A stretch of 64,000 bases of DNA, taken from contig JAFRXI010000068.1 in NCBI GenBank assembly GCA_017437755.1, positions 32,266-96,265 on the forward strand, written 5' to 3'. The position numbers and the translations under genes are program-made. Shown piece after piece: positions 57,401 to 64,000 of the stretch; the first letter of the stretch is position 1; each line of letters begins with the position of its first letter. The stretch comes from Bacteroidales bacterium. GTDB taxonomy: Bacteria > Bacteroidota > Bacteroidia > Bacteroidales > UBA932. The notes beneath the pieces are model-generated. The model worked only from the letters and a program-made list of their open reading frames with translations. It searched no databases and had not been told where the DNA came from.

Positions 57401-59050
57401 ATGAGAATAATTAAGATACTGCCAACTTTAGCCCTTACCCTTGCGGTATGCTTCCTCTCCGAGGGGCAGAACTATCCCTACAAGACCCGCAAGCAGCTCC
57501 TCAAGGAAAACGAGGAGCTCAAGGACAAGATCAGCAAGCTGGAGAATGAAATCCAGTGGTACAAGAATGACATCAACGAGAAGGACAGCCTCAGGAATGA
57601 ACTCCTGGAGATCTACGAGGAAGGCGAGAACAAGCTGGCGGCCGGCCTCGCCCCCGAGGATTACAACGGGGAGGTGACCGACAGCCTGCTGAGCTTATGG
57701 TATCTCCACCGTCAGTCCGACTCCAACAAGGAGGGTTCGCAGTACAACATGGACAGCGTCCATTTCACAACAAACGTTCCGGACAAGGTGCTGATAGAGA
57801 GGCTGGAAAAGATGAATTCGTTCATCACCCTGCCCTATAACGAGACCGTGAAGAACTACATGATCCTGTATTCCGAGAAGATGCCCAGGAAGATGTCCCA
57901 GATGCTCGGCCTCGCCAAGTTCTATATGCCCGTATTCGAGGAGACCTTCGTGAAGTACGGACTCCCGGTAGAGCTTAAGTACCTGGCCATCATAGAATCG
58001 GCCCTGAATCCCAATGCCGTGTCGAGGGTGGGTGCCACGGGCATGTGGCAGTTCATGTACAACACAGCCAAGAGCTACGGCCTGGAAATAAATTCCTACG
58101 TGGACGAAAGGCGCGACCCCTATGTGTCGGTGGACGCGGCAGCCAGGTACCTCCGCGACGCCTACCGGATCTTCGGGGACTGGAGCCTGGCCATCTCTTC
58201 CTACAACTGCGGATCCGGAAACGTCAACAAGGCCATCAAGAAGTGCGGCGGCAACAAGGATTTCTGGTCGGTCTACCAGTATCTCCCCAGGGAAACCAGG
58301 GGGTATGTTCCGGCCATGGTCGGCGCCATGTACGCAATCAACTACGCCAAGGAGTACGGGATTGAACCCACGCCTGCCATGATGCCCGCCCACCTGGATA
58401 CCTTCCATATCCACAAAAACCTTCATTTCCAACAGATTACGGAGGTTATCGGCATTCCCATCGGAGACCTCCGGAACATGAATCCGCAGTACTACAAAGA
58501 CATAGTCCCGGGCAACCAGGGCGAGTACATCCTCCGTCTTCCGTTCAACTACTGCGCCGATTTCGTGGACTGCCAGGACACCCTGTACAAGCACAGGGCC
58601 AAGGAGATTTTCAGCGGAGTGGATGTCGACAAATACGGCAACGGGAACGAAGGACCTTCGGTAAGGACCGGTTCCCACTCGTCAGGGTCCTATTCCTGGG
58701 TATACTATAAGGTTAAGAGCGGTGACAGCCTCGGGAAGATCGCTTCCAGATACCACACGACGGTATCGCAGCTGAAGAGCTGGAACGGGATCAAGGGCAC
58801 AACCATCAGGGCCGGCCAGTCGCTGAAAGTCGGCAAGAAGCACTCGGGCGGTACCGTAAGTTCCTCACCAAGAACTACTTCCTCTTCTTCTTCACCCGTA
58901 TCATACACCTATTATACCGTCAAATCCGGTGACACCCTGTACAGCATTTCGCGTAAGTATCCCGGAGTCACGGCCAACGATATAATGAAATTCAACGGCA
59001 TCGGGGAGAAGATCAATGTGGGGATGAAGCTGAAGATTCCCAAGAAGTAA
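57401..59050 (+). CDS. MltD-like lytic transglycosylase with two LysM domains
   Basis: The 549-residue protein has a signal peptide, then a coiled coil (about residues 25-65, KENEELKDKISKLENEI). The SLT/GH23 domain (about 155-300) has the catalytic Glu in YLAIIESALNPNAVS and the GATGMWQFMYNTAKSYGL and DAAARYLRDAY boxes. A linker follows, with two LysM modules at about 435-480 (YKVKSGDSLGKIASRYHTT) and 505-549 (YTVKSGDTLYSISRKYPG). It cleaves peptidoglycan glycan strands at the wall, anchored by LysM. A TTG start is possible at 57392; the ATG at 57401 starts the signal peptide and lies 5 bases after the DUF5683 stop. Confidence 0.93.
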   Translation: MRIIKILPTLALTLAVCFLSEGQNYPYKTRKQLLKENEELKDKISKLENEIQWYKNDINEKDSLRNELLEIYEEGENKLAAGLAPEDYNGEVTDSLLSLWYLHRQSDSNKEGSQYNMDSVHFTTNVPDKVLIERLEKMNSFITLPYNETVKNYMILYSEKMPRKMSQMLGLAKFYMPVFEETFVKYGLPVELKYLAIIESALNPNAVSRVGATGMWQFMYNTAKSYGLEINSYVDERRDPYVSVDAAARYLRDAYRIFGDWSLAISSYNCGSGNVNKAIKKCGGNKDFWSVYQYLPRETRGYVPAMVGAMYAINYAKEYGIEPTPAMMPAHLDTFHIHKNLHFQQITEVIGIPIGDLRNMNPQYYKDIVPGNQGEYILRLPFNYCADFVDCQDTLYKHRAKEIFSGVDVDKYGNGNEGPSVRTGSHSSGSYSWVYYKVKSGDSLGKIASRYHTTVSQLKSWNGIKGTTIRAGQSLKVGKKHSGGTVSSSPRTTSSSSSPVSYTYYTVKSGDTLYSISRKYPGVTANDIMKFNGIGEKINVGMKLKIPKK

Positions 59051-59055
59051 CCTAC

Positions 59056-60771
59056 CTAAATCTCGAGCGAGAATTGCAGGCGGACTCCGGCACCGGTGCG
59101 GGAGTCCGTCTTTTCATAATACGGTCGGAACCATACTCCCAGGCTGTGTCCCTTCCATTTACGGCTATAACCTGCCAGGATGAAAAAGGCCACTCCCCTG
59201 CCATGGAAAACCATTACCGAAAAGTTTCCAGGGGCATCTCTTTCATAACAATAAATCCTTGATTGCCAAGAGCTTGTATAACATCCGCTCAATCGGGCAA
59301 ACACCTTCAGGGACGAATTGTCATATCCGGCCTCAAGATAGGTTAACCCTCCCCATCCCCCTCCGTACACGGCATGTGCACGCAGGCGGGCCTTCCAGTT
59401 GGAGACGGAGTAATCCTGGTCCAGCCTGGCCTCCGTCCTTTTGCCGTCGCTTCCGGGAGCAAGCCTGTGACGGAGCCTGAGTTCCAGGGAATATCTTTCA
59501 CCTATCGGGAAGCGGCTTGTCCAGACGATTTTAAGGTCCTTCCTGCGCGGATCCTTCCCGGGGACGGGAAGAAGTCCCAATTCCCCGGTAAGCACCGATT
59601 TCACGCCTTTCCATGTTGAATACTCTACGCATCCCGCGAGGGAATAGTTACCGTTCTTCTTCCCGGAATACGCAGTAGGGACGGCCCCGACCCTGACAGC
59701 AGCCCGCCATCCTTCCCCAAAGGGGATGATACTCCCCGCAATGAAGGAAAAGGCGCCCTTGACCGGTCTTGCAGCAGCCTCGGCAAAGAATACCGGCCTG
59801 CCGGGAGTCCATTTGAACGAGCCGGAAAGACCCATGGCCTCCTTACCGGCAGTACCTCCGACCGCAGTCAGGGAAAGATGATGCCGGCTGCCGTACCAAG
59901 ATGCATTCACCCCTCCGTCGACGCCTACCTTTCCTTTCCGGCCCTCCATCACTCCCCTAAGCCCCGGAAAGCCCCCGAAGGCCGACACGGTTACCCTCTG
60001 CCCCAGCCTGAAAGTGGCCGCCACTCCCCTGTGGACCTCAGCCGAAGACCAGGACCAGGACGGCGTCAATCCGGACGGACGCCTTGAAAATGAATCACTT
60101 CCTGACAAAGCAGTCATGAATGACCCGCTCCACGCCAGGAGGCCTTCCCCGAAGCGGGCGTTGTAATCGCCCACGATCAGGCTTTCCAGCGCCCTCCTTC
60201 CATAGAGGCAGAAATGGAACGAATATCCCGAAGGGGGAAACAGCCTGTCCCCGAATCCGCTCCTGCATGACACGGCTGCGGATAGCCTTTCCTCAAGGAG
60301 ATAGCGGCACTTCAACGAATACGACATCCCCTTACCTCTGGAAACACCCGCCCTGGCGGCGAATGAACAGCGGCTCCTGAGGGTATCCGGAAGGGCCCCC
60401 GGCGCTGACTTGGAGGCAAACGACAGGAACGGGGCCAGAGCCCTCGCCCTCTTCGCGCCAAAACCGTCCACCAGGGACAGTTCCGACACGGACAATATGT
60501 CACCGTAACGGGAACGGTAGTCCAGGACCGAGGCGGCCTCGTATGGCGAAAACAGTCCGGAAGAGATCATTGTCCCCCTTGACGCGCCGTTGATCCGGAT
60601 GGGCGAAATCCGGTATTGCGAGAACCCTTCCACAGTCTCCTCGTCCAGTTCTTCCACGTCGCTGACTCCGGCCGCCTCCATCAGGCTCCTGTCCATATCC
60701 TGCGCCCTCATGGCCATTGTCCCTGCCACGATAACTGCCGTAACGGCAATGATGCCCCTTAACTCTCCCAT
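59056..60771 (-). CDS. Helix-hairpin-helix protein with C-terminal beta-barrel
   Basis: The 571-residue protein has a signal peptide (cleavage near MAMRAQ) and a helix-hairpin-helix domain of the ComEA-like type (about residues 35-120, YDRYRSRYGDILSVSELSLVDGFGAKRARAL read in parts). A long C-terminal beta-rich portion follows, with alternating aromatic strands and an ending in FSLEI, typical of outer-membrane barrels. This layout is common in Bacteroidota, where its role is unknown (possibly DNA uptake related). The frame extends upstream from TTG, but the ATG at 60771 starts the signal peptide. It is on its own between convergent mltD-like and divergent hpt genes. Confidence 0.75.
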   Translation of the reverse strand: MGELRGIIAVTAVIVAGTMAMRAQDMDRSLMEAAGVSDVEELDEETVEGFSQYRISPIRINGASRGTMISSGLFSPYEAASVLDYRSRYGDILSVSELSLVDGFGAKRARALAPFLSFASKSAPGALPDTLRSRCSFAARAGVSRGKGMSYSLKCRYLLEERLSAAVSCRSGFGDRLFPPSGYSFHFCLYGRRALESLIVGDYNARFGEGLLAWSGSFMTALSGSDSFSRRPSGLTPSWSWSSAEVHRGVAATFRLGQRVTVSAFGGFPGLRGVMEGRKGKVGVDGGVNASWYGSRHHLSLTAVGGTAGKEAMGLSGSFKWTPGRPVFFAEAAARPVKGAFSFIAGSIIPFGEGWRAAVRVGAVPTAYSGKKNGNYSLAGCVEYSTWKGVKSVLTGELGLLPVPGKDPRRKDLKIVWTSRFPIGERYSLELRLRHRLAPGSDGKRTEARLDQDYSVSNWKARLRAHAVYGGGWGGLTYLEAGYDNSSLKVFARLSGCYTSSWQSRIYCYERDAPGNFSVMVFHGRGVAFFILAGYSRKWKGHSLGVWFRPYYEKTDSRTGAGVRLQFSLEI

Positions 60772-60859
60772 GGCCAAAATATAGCCCTGAACAGCGTAAG
60801 AGGCATGGTCATAATGCAAGTTTTTGTGGTTTCAGTATGATTATTTACGTTTTTTATGT

Positions 60860-60867
60860 ATTTTTGG
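60860..60867 (+). promoter_or_regulatory. -7 box of hpt-adk
   Basis: TATTTTTG fits TAnnTTTG and lies 21 bases before the hpt ATG at 60889. The nearest TTTG upstream is too far for a standard -33. Confidence 0.45.
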
Positions 60868-60888
60868 ATAATAAATGTCACTAAAACC

Positions 60889-61437
60889 ATGGAAAAGATT
60901 TCAGTCCACGACAAGACCTTCAAGCCTTACATCCCAAACAGCATCATTGAAGAAGCCATAAAGCAGGTCGCCGACAAGCTCAACCGTGACTTTTTTGGCT
61001 GCGAGGATGTCCCCATCCTCCTGTGCATCCTGAACGGAGCCATAATGTTCACCTCCGAACTCATGAAGCACCTCCGTTTCAACTGCCAGCTGGTGTGCAC
61101 TAAACTGTCGTCCTACCGCGGGACTGAAACCACCGGCGAGGTGAAGATGGACATGAACCTCACGGCCGACGTCAAGGGCCGCCGCGTTATCATCGTCGAG
61201 GATATCATAGATTCAGGAACCACGATCGTAGCCATACAGAAAATACTGAGGGAAAGAGGAGCCCTGAAGACCTACATCTGCACCATGCTTTTCAAGGAAG
61301 AGGCATACAAGGCCGATGAAAAGATCGACTACTGCGCCATGAAAATCAAGGACCGCTTCATTCTGGGATTCGGCCTCGACTACGACGAACTGGGGCGCAA
61401 CCTCCCCGATATCTGGATGCTGGACTCACAGGACTGA
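60889..61437 (+). CDS. hpt: Hypoxanthine phosphoribosyltransferase
   Basis: The 182-residue enzyme converts hypoxanthine (and usually guanine) plus PRPP to IMP/GMP in purine salvage. The PRPP-binding motif VIIVEDIIDSGTT sits at about residues 100-112, and the flexible loop KLSSYRGTETTGEV (about 71-84) precedes it. An in-frame ATG 11 codons upstream lies before the -7 box and would not be transcribed, so the ATG at 60889 is the start. It ends one base before adk (61437/61439), so the two nucleotide enzymes form an operon. Confidence 0.95.
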   Translation: MEKISVHDKTFKPYIPNSIIEEAIKQVADKLNRDFFGCEDVPILLCILNGAIMFTSELMKHLRFNCQLVCTKLSSYRGTETTGEVKMDMNLTADVKGRRVIIVEDIIDSGTTIVAIQKILRERGALKTYICTMLFKEEAYKADEKIDYCAMKIKDRFILGFGLDYDELGRNLPDIWMLDSQD

Positions 61438-61438
61438 C

Positions 61439-62029
61439 ATGAAATATTTTATCCTATTCGGGCCTCCGGGAGCCGGAAAAGGCACCCAGGCCGCAGCCAT
61501 CGCGGAGAGATTCAACCTCCGCCACGTTTCCACCGGCGAACTCCTGAGAAACGAGATTGCCTCGGGAAGTGAACTGGGAGTGATGGCAAAAAAACTGATC
61601 GATGCCGGATCCCTGGTTCCCGACGAAGTCGTGGAGGGAATGATCGAGGCGCTTTTCAATGCCGTCACCGGTATAGACGGTTTCCTTCTGGATGGATTCC
61701 CCCGTACCACAGCCCAGGCTGAGGTCCTGGATGACATGCTGGCAAAACGCGGAGAATCAGTTACTTCCGTAATCTCCTTAATGATTCCTGATGAATTGGT
61801 CAGGGAACGTATCCGTCACAGGGCAACCATCGAGGGCCGCACCGACGACGCCTCCGACGAGACCATATCCAACAGGATAGCCACTTACCATAAAAAAACA
61901 GAACCCCTTGTAGCGTACTACAAGGAGAGGGACAAATACATGGTAATCGACGGTGTCGGCACCATTGAAGAAGTCAGGGAGAGGGTGCTCAGCGCACTTG
62001 AACCGTTCAGCAAAGACCGGCCGGAGTAA
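61439..62029 (+). CDS. adk: Adenylate kinase
   Basis: The 196-residue enzyme catalyses ATP + AMP to 2 ADP. The P-loop GPPGAGKGT is at residues 8-16, the AMP-binding VSTGELLRNEI near 30, LLDGFPRT near 82-89 and RIRHRATIEGRTDD near 120, after which a short LID (no zinc Cys) and SNRIATYHKKTEPL follow. This is the short-LID type found in many Bacteroidota. Its 3' end overlaps the 3' end of convergent pyrF by 23 bases, an unusual tail-to-tail overlap of two housekeeping genes. Confidence 0.95.
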   Translation: MKYFILFGPPGAGKGTQAAAIAERFNLRHVSTGELLRNEIASGSELGVMAKKLIDAGSLVPDEVVEGMIEALFNAVTGIDGFLLDGFPRTTAQAEVLDDMLAKRGESVTSVISLMIPDELVRERIRHRATIEGRTDDASDETISNRIATYHKKTEPLVAYYKERDKYMVIDGVGTIEEVRERVLSALEPFSKDRPE

Positions 62030-62822
62030 ATCGGGCGGTCACTGAAGCCGCGGCTGCCGCAGCATCTGCAAAATCATCGCCTGACGAGGCGTAAATAATC
62101 GACCTTGAAGAATTTATAAGCAGGCCTCCAAGCTTGTTGGAACCGTTTTGAATCACTTCCGGGGCCGAACCGCCCTGGGCACCCACGCCCGGCACCAGGA
62201 AGAAATTGTCCGGGCAGAATCCCCTTACACCCTTGAGTTCTTGGGCACGGGTGGCACCCACCACGAACATCATGTTGTCGGGAGATGATATTTCCATCAT
62301 CCTTTCCATAACCTTCCTGTACAGGGGCTTTCCGTCTCCGCCCAGTTCAAAATCCGCGGCCGAGGGATTGGATGAAAGGGCCACCACAATCGCGTACTTT
62401 CCCGGATAGCTGAGGAAAGGGGCAACCGCATCCGTCCCCATATACGGAGAGAGCGTCACCGCATCAAAATCCATGGCCTTGAAATAGGCCTCGGCATACA
62501 TTGAAGCCGTATTTCCGATATCTCCCCTCTTGGCGTCGGCGATCAGGAACTTTCCGGGATGGCTGGTACGGATATAGTCCACGGTCGCTTCCAGAGCCCT
62601 CATCCCTTCCAGGCCACGGCTTTCGTAAAACGCCAGGTTGGGCTTGAAAGCGATGCAGAAAGGCGCGGTTGCATCGATAATCTCACGGTTGAAGGATGCC
62701 ACCGCGTCATACACCCCAAGCGATCTGAACCGCCCGGGGAGCAAGGCATAGTTGGTATCAAGCCCCACGCAAAGCATGCTGCCGGTTTCCATCATGGACC
62801 TGAACAGATCCTCCCTTGTCAT
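62007..62822 (-). CDS. pyrF: Orotidine 5'-phosphate decarboxylase (type 2)
   Basis: The 271-residue enzyme performs the last step of UMP synthesis. The active-site motif [18 protein letters not shown] is near residue 95 (Lys-Asp tetrad), with [15 protein letters not shown] near 60, the phosphate-binding loop VPGVGAQGG near 205 and [14 protein letters not shown] near 232. Length (about 270) is typical of type 2 OMP decarboxylases. The start overlaps the clpX stop by 4 bases; the 3' end overlaps adk by 23 bases. Pairing with clpX appears to be simple gene packing. Confidence 0.94.
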   Translation of the reverse strand: MTREDLFRSMMETGSMLCVGLDTNYALLPGRFRSLGVYDAVASFNREIIDATAPFCIAFKPNLAFYESRGLEGMRALEATVDYIRTSHPGKFLIADAKRGDIGNTASMYAEAYFKAMDFDAVTLSPYMGTDAVAPFLSYPGKYAIVVALSSNPSAADFELGGDGKPLYRKVMERMMEISSPDNMMFVVGATRAQELKGVRGFCPDNFFLVPGVGAQGGSAPEVIQNGSNKLGGLLINSSRSIIYASSGDDFADAAAAAASVTARFTPAGLC

Positions 62823-64000
62823 GACGCTGTCTCCAATTTTGATTTTGCGTATTCCGCCGTGAGGGTGAAAGTCTTCTTCCCCGACGACGGAGCCTCGAAC
62901 ATCGCATCGGTCATTATCTTCTCGAAGATACCGCGCAATCCCCTGGCACCCAACCGGTTCTTGATTGTTGTTTCAACAATCAAATCAAGGACCTCGGGCT
63001 TAACCTCAAGCTTTATTCCGTCAATGGCAAACATCTTGGAATACTGCTTGAGAACGGCATTGCGGGGTTCGGTAAGGATCCTCCGCAAGGCATCGGCGTC
63101 AAGGCTGTCCAGATAAGTCACCACCGGTACGCGGCCTACGATCTCAGGGATGAGCCCATAGGCCCTCAGGTCCTGCGCTTCCACATACTGGAGCAGGTTA
63201 TCCTTGTCTATCCTCTGCTTCTGCTCCATGCCGTAGCCTATCACCTTGGTATTGAGCCTCATGCCGATCTTCCGCTCGATCCCTTCAAATGCACCGCCGC
63301 AGATGAACAGGATATTCTGCGTGTTGACATGGATGAATTCCTGGTCGGGATGCTTCCTGCCGCCCTGCGGGGGGACATTCACCACGCTCCCCTCCAGGAG
63401 TTTCAGAAGAGCCTGCTGCACGCCCTCGCCGGAAACGTCCCTGGTTATGGAAGGATTGTCGCTCTTCCGGGCGATCTTGTCAATCTCGTCGATGAAGACG
63501 ATTCCACGCTCGGCCTTCTGAAGGTCATAGTCGGCCTCCTGGAGGAGACGCGAGAGTATGCTTTCAACATCCTCCCCCACATATCCGGCCTCGGTGAGCA
63601 CGGTGGCGTCAACTATGGTGAAAGGAACGTCCAGCAGTCGTGCTATAGTCCTGGCCATGAGGGTTTTGCCGGTACCGGTAGGGCCCACCATCAGGATGTT
63701 GGACTTCTCCAGTTCAACATCGTCCTCCTTCCTCTCCACGAGGTTGTGGTTGATTCTCTTGTAATGGTTGTAAACGGCCACTGAAAGGACCTTCTTTGCC
63801 CTTTCCTGGCCAATCACATACTCGTCCAGGAAAGCCTTTATCTCCTTGGGCTTGAGTATCTTGTTGAGCTTTTCCGGAGCCTTTCCGGATTTATTCGGAG
63901 AAGGTTCCACCTCCTTGAGGTAATCGCTGGCAAGATGCACACAGTCGCTGCAGATAAAACCCTCCATGCCCTGCAGCAGGAAAGGGACCTCGTCCTCCGA
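62819..64000 (-). CDS. clpX: ATP-dependent Clp protease ATP-binding subunit ClpX (5' end outside window)
   Basis: The visible 393 residues cover most of ClpX, the AAA+ unfoldase that feeds ClpP. The zinc-binding domain is partly seen ([20 protein letters not shown]; the first Cys pair lies beyond the window). Walker [12 protein letters not shown], Walker [12 protein letters not shown], the pore loop [10 protein letters not shown] and sensor 2 GARGLRGI are all present, as is the RKHPDQEF segment after the insertion loop. The reading frame continues past 64000 without a start, so only the N-terminus is cut. Stop and pyrF start overlap by 4 bases. Confidence 0.96.
   Translation of the reverse strand, partial: SEDEVPFLLQGMEGFICSDCVHLASDYLKEVEPSPNKSGKAPEKLNKILKPKEIKAFLDEYVIGQERAKKVLSVAVYNHYKRINHNLVERKEDDVELEKSNILMVGPTGTGKTLMARTIARLLDVPFTIVDATVLTEAGYVGEDVESILSRLLQEADYDLQKAERGIVFIDEIDKIARKSDNPSITRDVSGEGVQQALLKLLEGSVVNVPPQGGRKHPDQEFIHVNTQNILFICGGAFEGIERKIGMRLNTKVIGYGMEQKQRIDKDNLLQYVEAQDLRAYGLIPEIVGRVPVVTYLDSLDADALRRILTEPRNAVLKQYSKMFAIDGIKLEVKPEVLDLIVETTIKNRLGARGLRGIFEKIMTDAMFEAPSSGKKTFTLTAEYAKSKLETAS

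Noticed and set aside
57695-58678. 327-codon minus-strand frame opposite the lytic transglycosylase gene
   Set aside because: Antisense shadow of a well-supported gene; His/Val/Gly-rich composition without any motif.

Overview
The window is a chromosomal segment of a Bacteroidota (Bacteroidales-type) bacterium. Evidence for this: a CarboxypepD-like/TonB-dependent receptor, -7 promoter boxes of the form TAnnTTTG, many lipoproteins with short Bacteroidota lipoboxes, BspA-type leucine-rich repeats, DUF5683 and PnuC-type genes, and tRNA-Phe without an encoded CCA. The flanking core genes are GC-rich and tightly packed, with many ATGA stop/start overlaps. I cannot name the species; an uncultured gut-type lineage is plausible.

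Layout. 1-6.2 kb (minus): a coupled operon with a heterodimeric ABC exporter, TrmO-like tRNA methyltransferase and a TonB-dependent receptor cut by the window edge. 6.2-9.1 kb (plus): gpmA, an alpha/beta hydrolase and a NahK-like sugar kinase, preceded by a structured repeat. 9.1-12.8 kb (minus): a beta-barrel protein with an anti-sigma-like N-terminus, ECF sigma factor, lipoprotein, MgtC and CYTH proteins. 13.0-15.2 kb (plus): SEC-C protein and phosphodiester glycosidase.

15.2-38.5 kb is an accessory island. It is clearly AT-richer than its surroundings, full of small secreted, membrane and hypothetical genes, and contains several broken genes, a transposase scrap and a stray C-terminus of a paralogous lipoprotein. 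It is bounded by two copies of a ~110 bp paired-hairpin repeat in the same orientation (15221-15330 and 38302-38410). Internally it shows a 32 bp duplication around a 3.6 kb minus-strand cassette and a 49/50 bp duplication around a 5.6 kb cassette. It includes a LytTR regulator coupled to a membrane protein with a decayed phosphodiester-glycosidase-like domain, MORN, WG-repeat and LRR proteins, two NTF2-like paralogues, an overlapping lipoprotein set, a predicted ATPase, and a ~0.8 kb GC-rich mosaic of short repeats at its right end.

38.6-48.3 kb (minus) is a long operon: an arginase-fold protein, a double-SUMF1 lipoprotein, a secreted nuclease, lipoate ligase, and the whole glycine cleavage system (gcvT, gcvH, split gcvPA/gcvPB and the lipoamide dehydrogenase). 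A second copy of the structured repeat sits between gcvPB and the dehydrogenase gene. 48.3-52.8 kb: PnuC, a DUF4332 protein, an LRR protein, RluA-type pseudouridine synthase, lysophospholipase-like hydrolase, and tRNA-Phe. 52.9-59.1 kb (plus): a PriA-like protein that has lost its helicase motifs and zinc module, then parA-parB, DUF5683 and an MltD-like lytic transglycosylase. 59-64 kb: an HhH/barrel protein, hpt-adk, and pyrF-clpX (clpX incomplete).

The most unusual items are the two-copy covarying structured repeat, the direct-repeat-bounded island with its nested duplications, the motif-less PriA-like protein, and the ECF sigma/anti-sigma-barrel pair.
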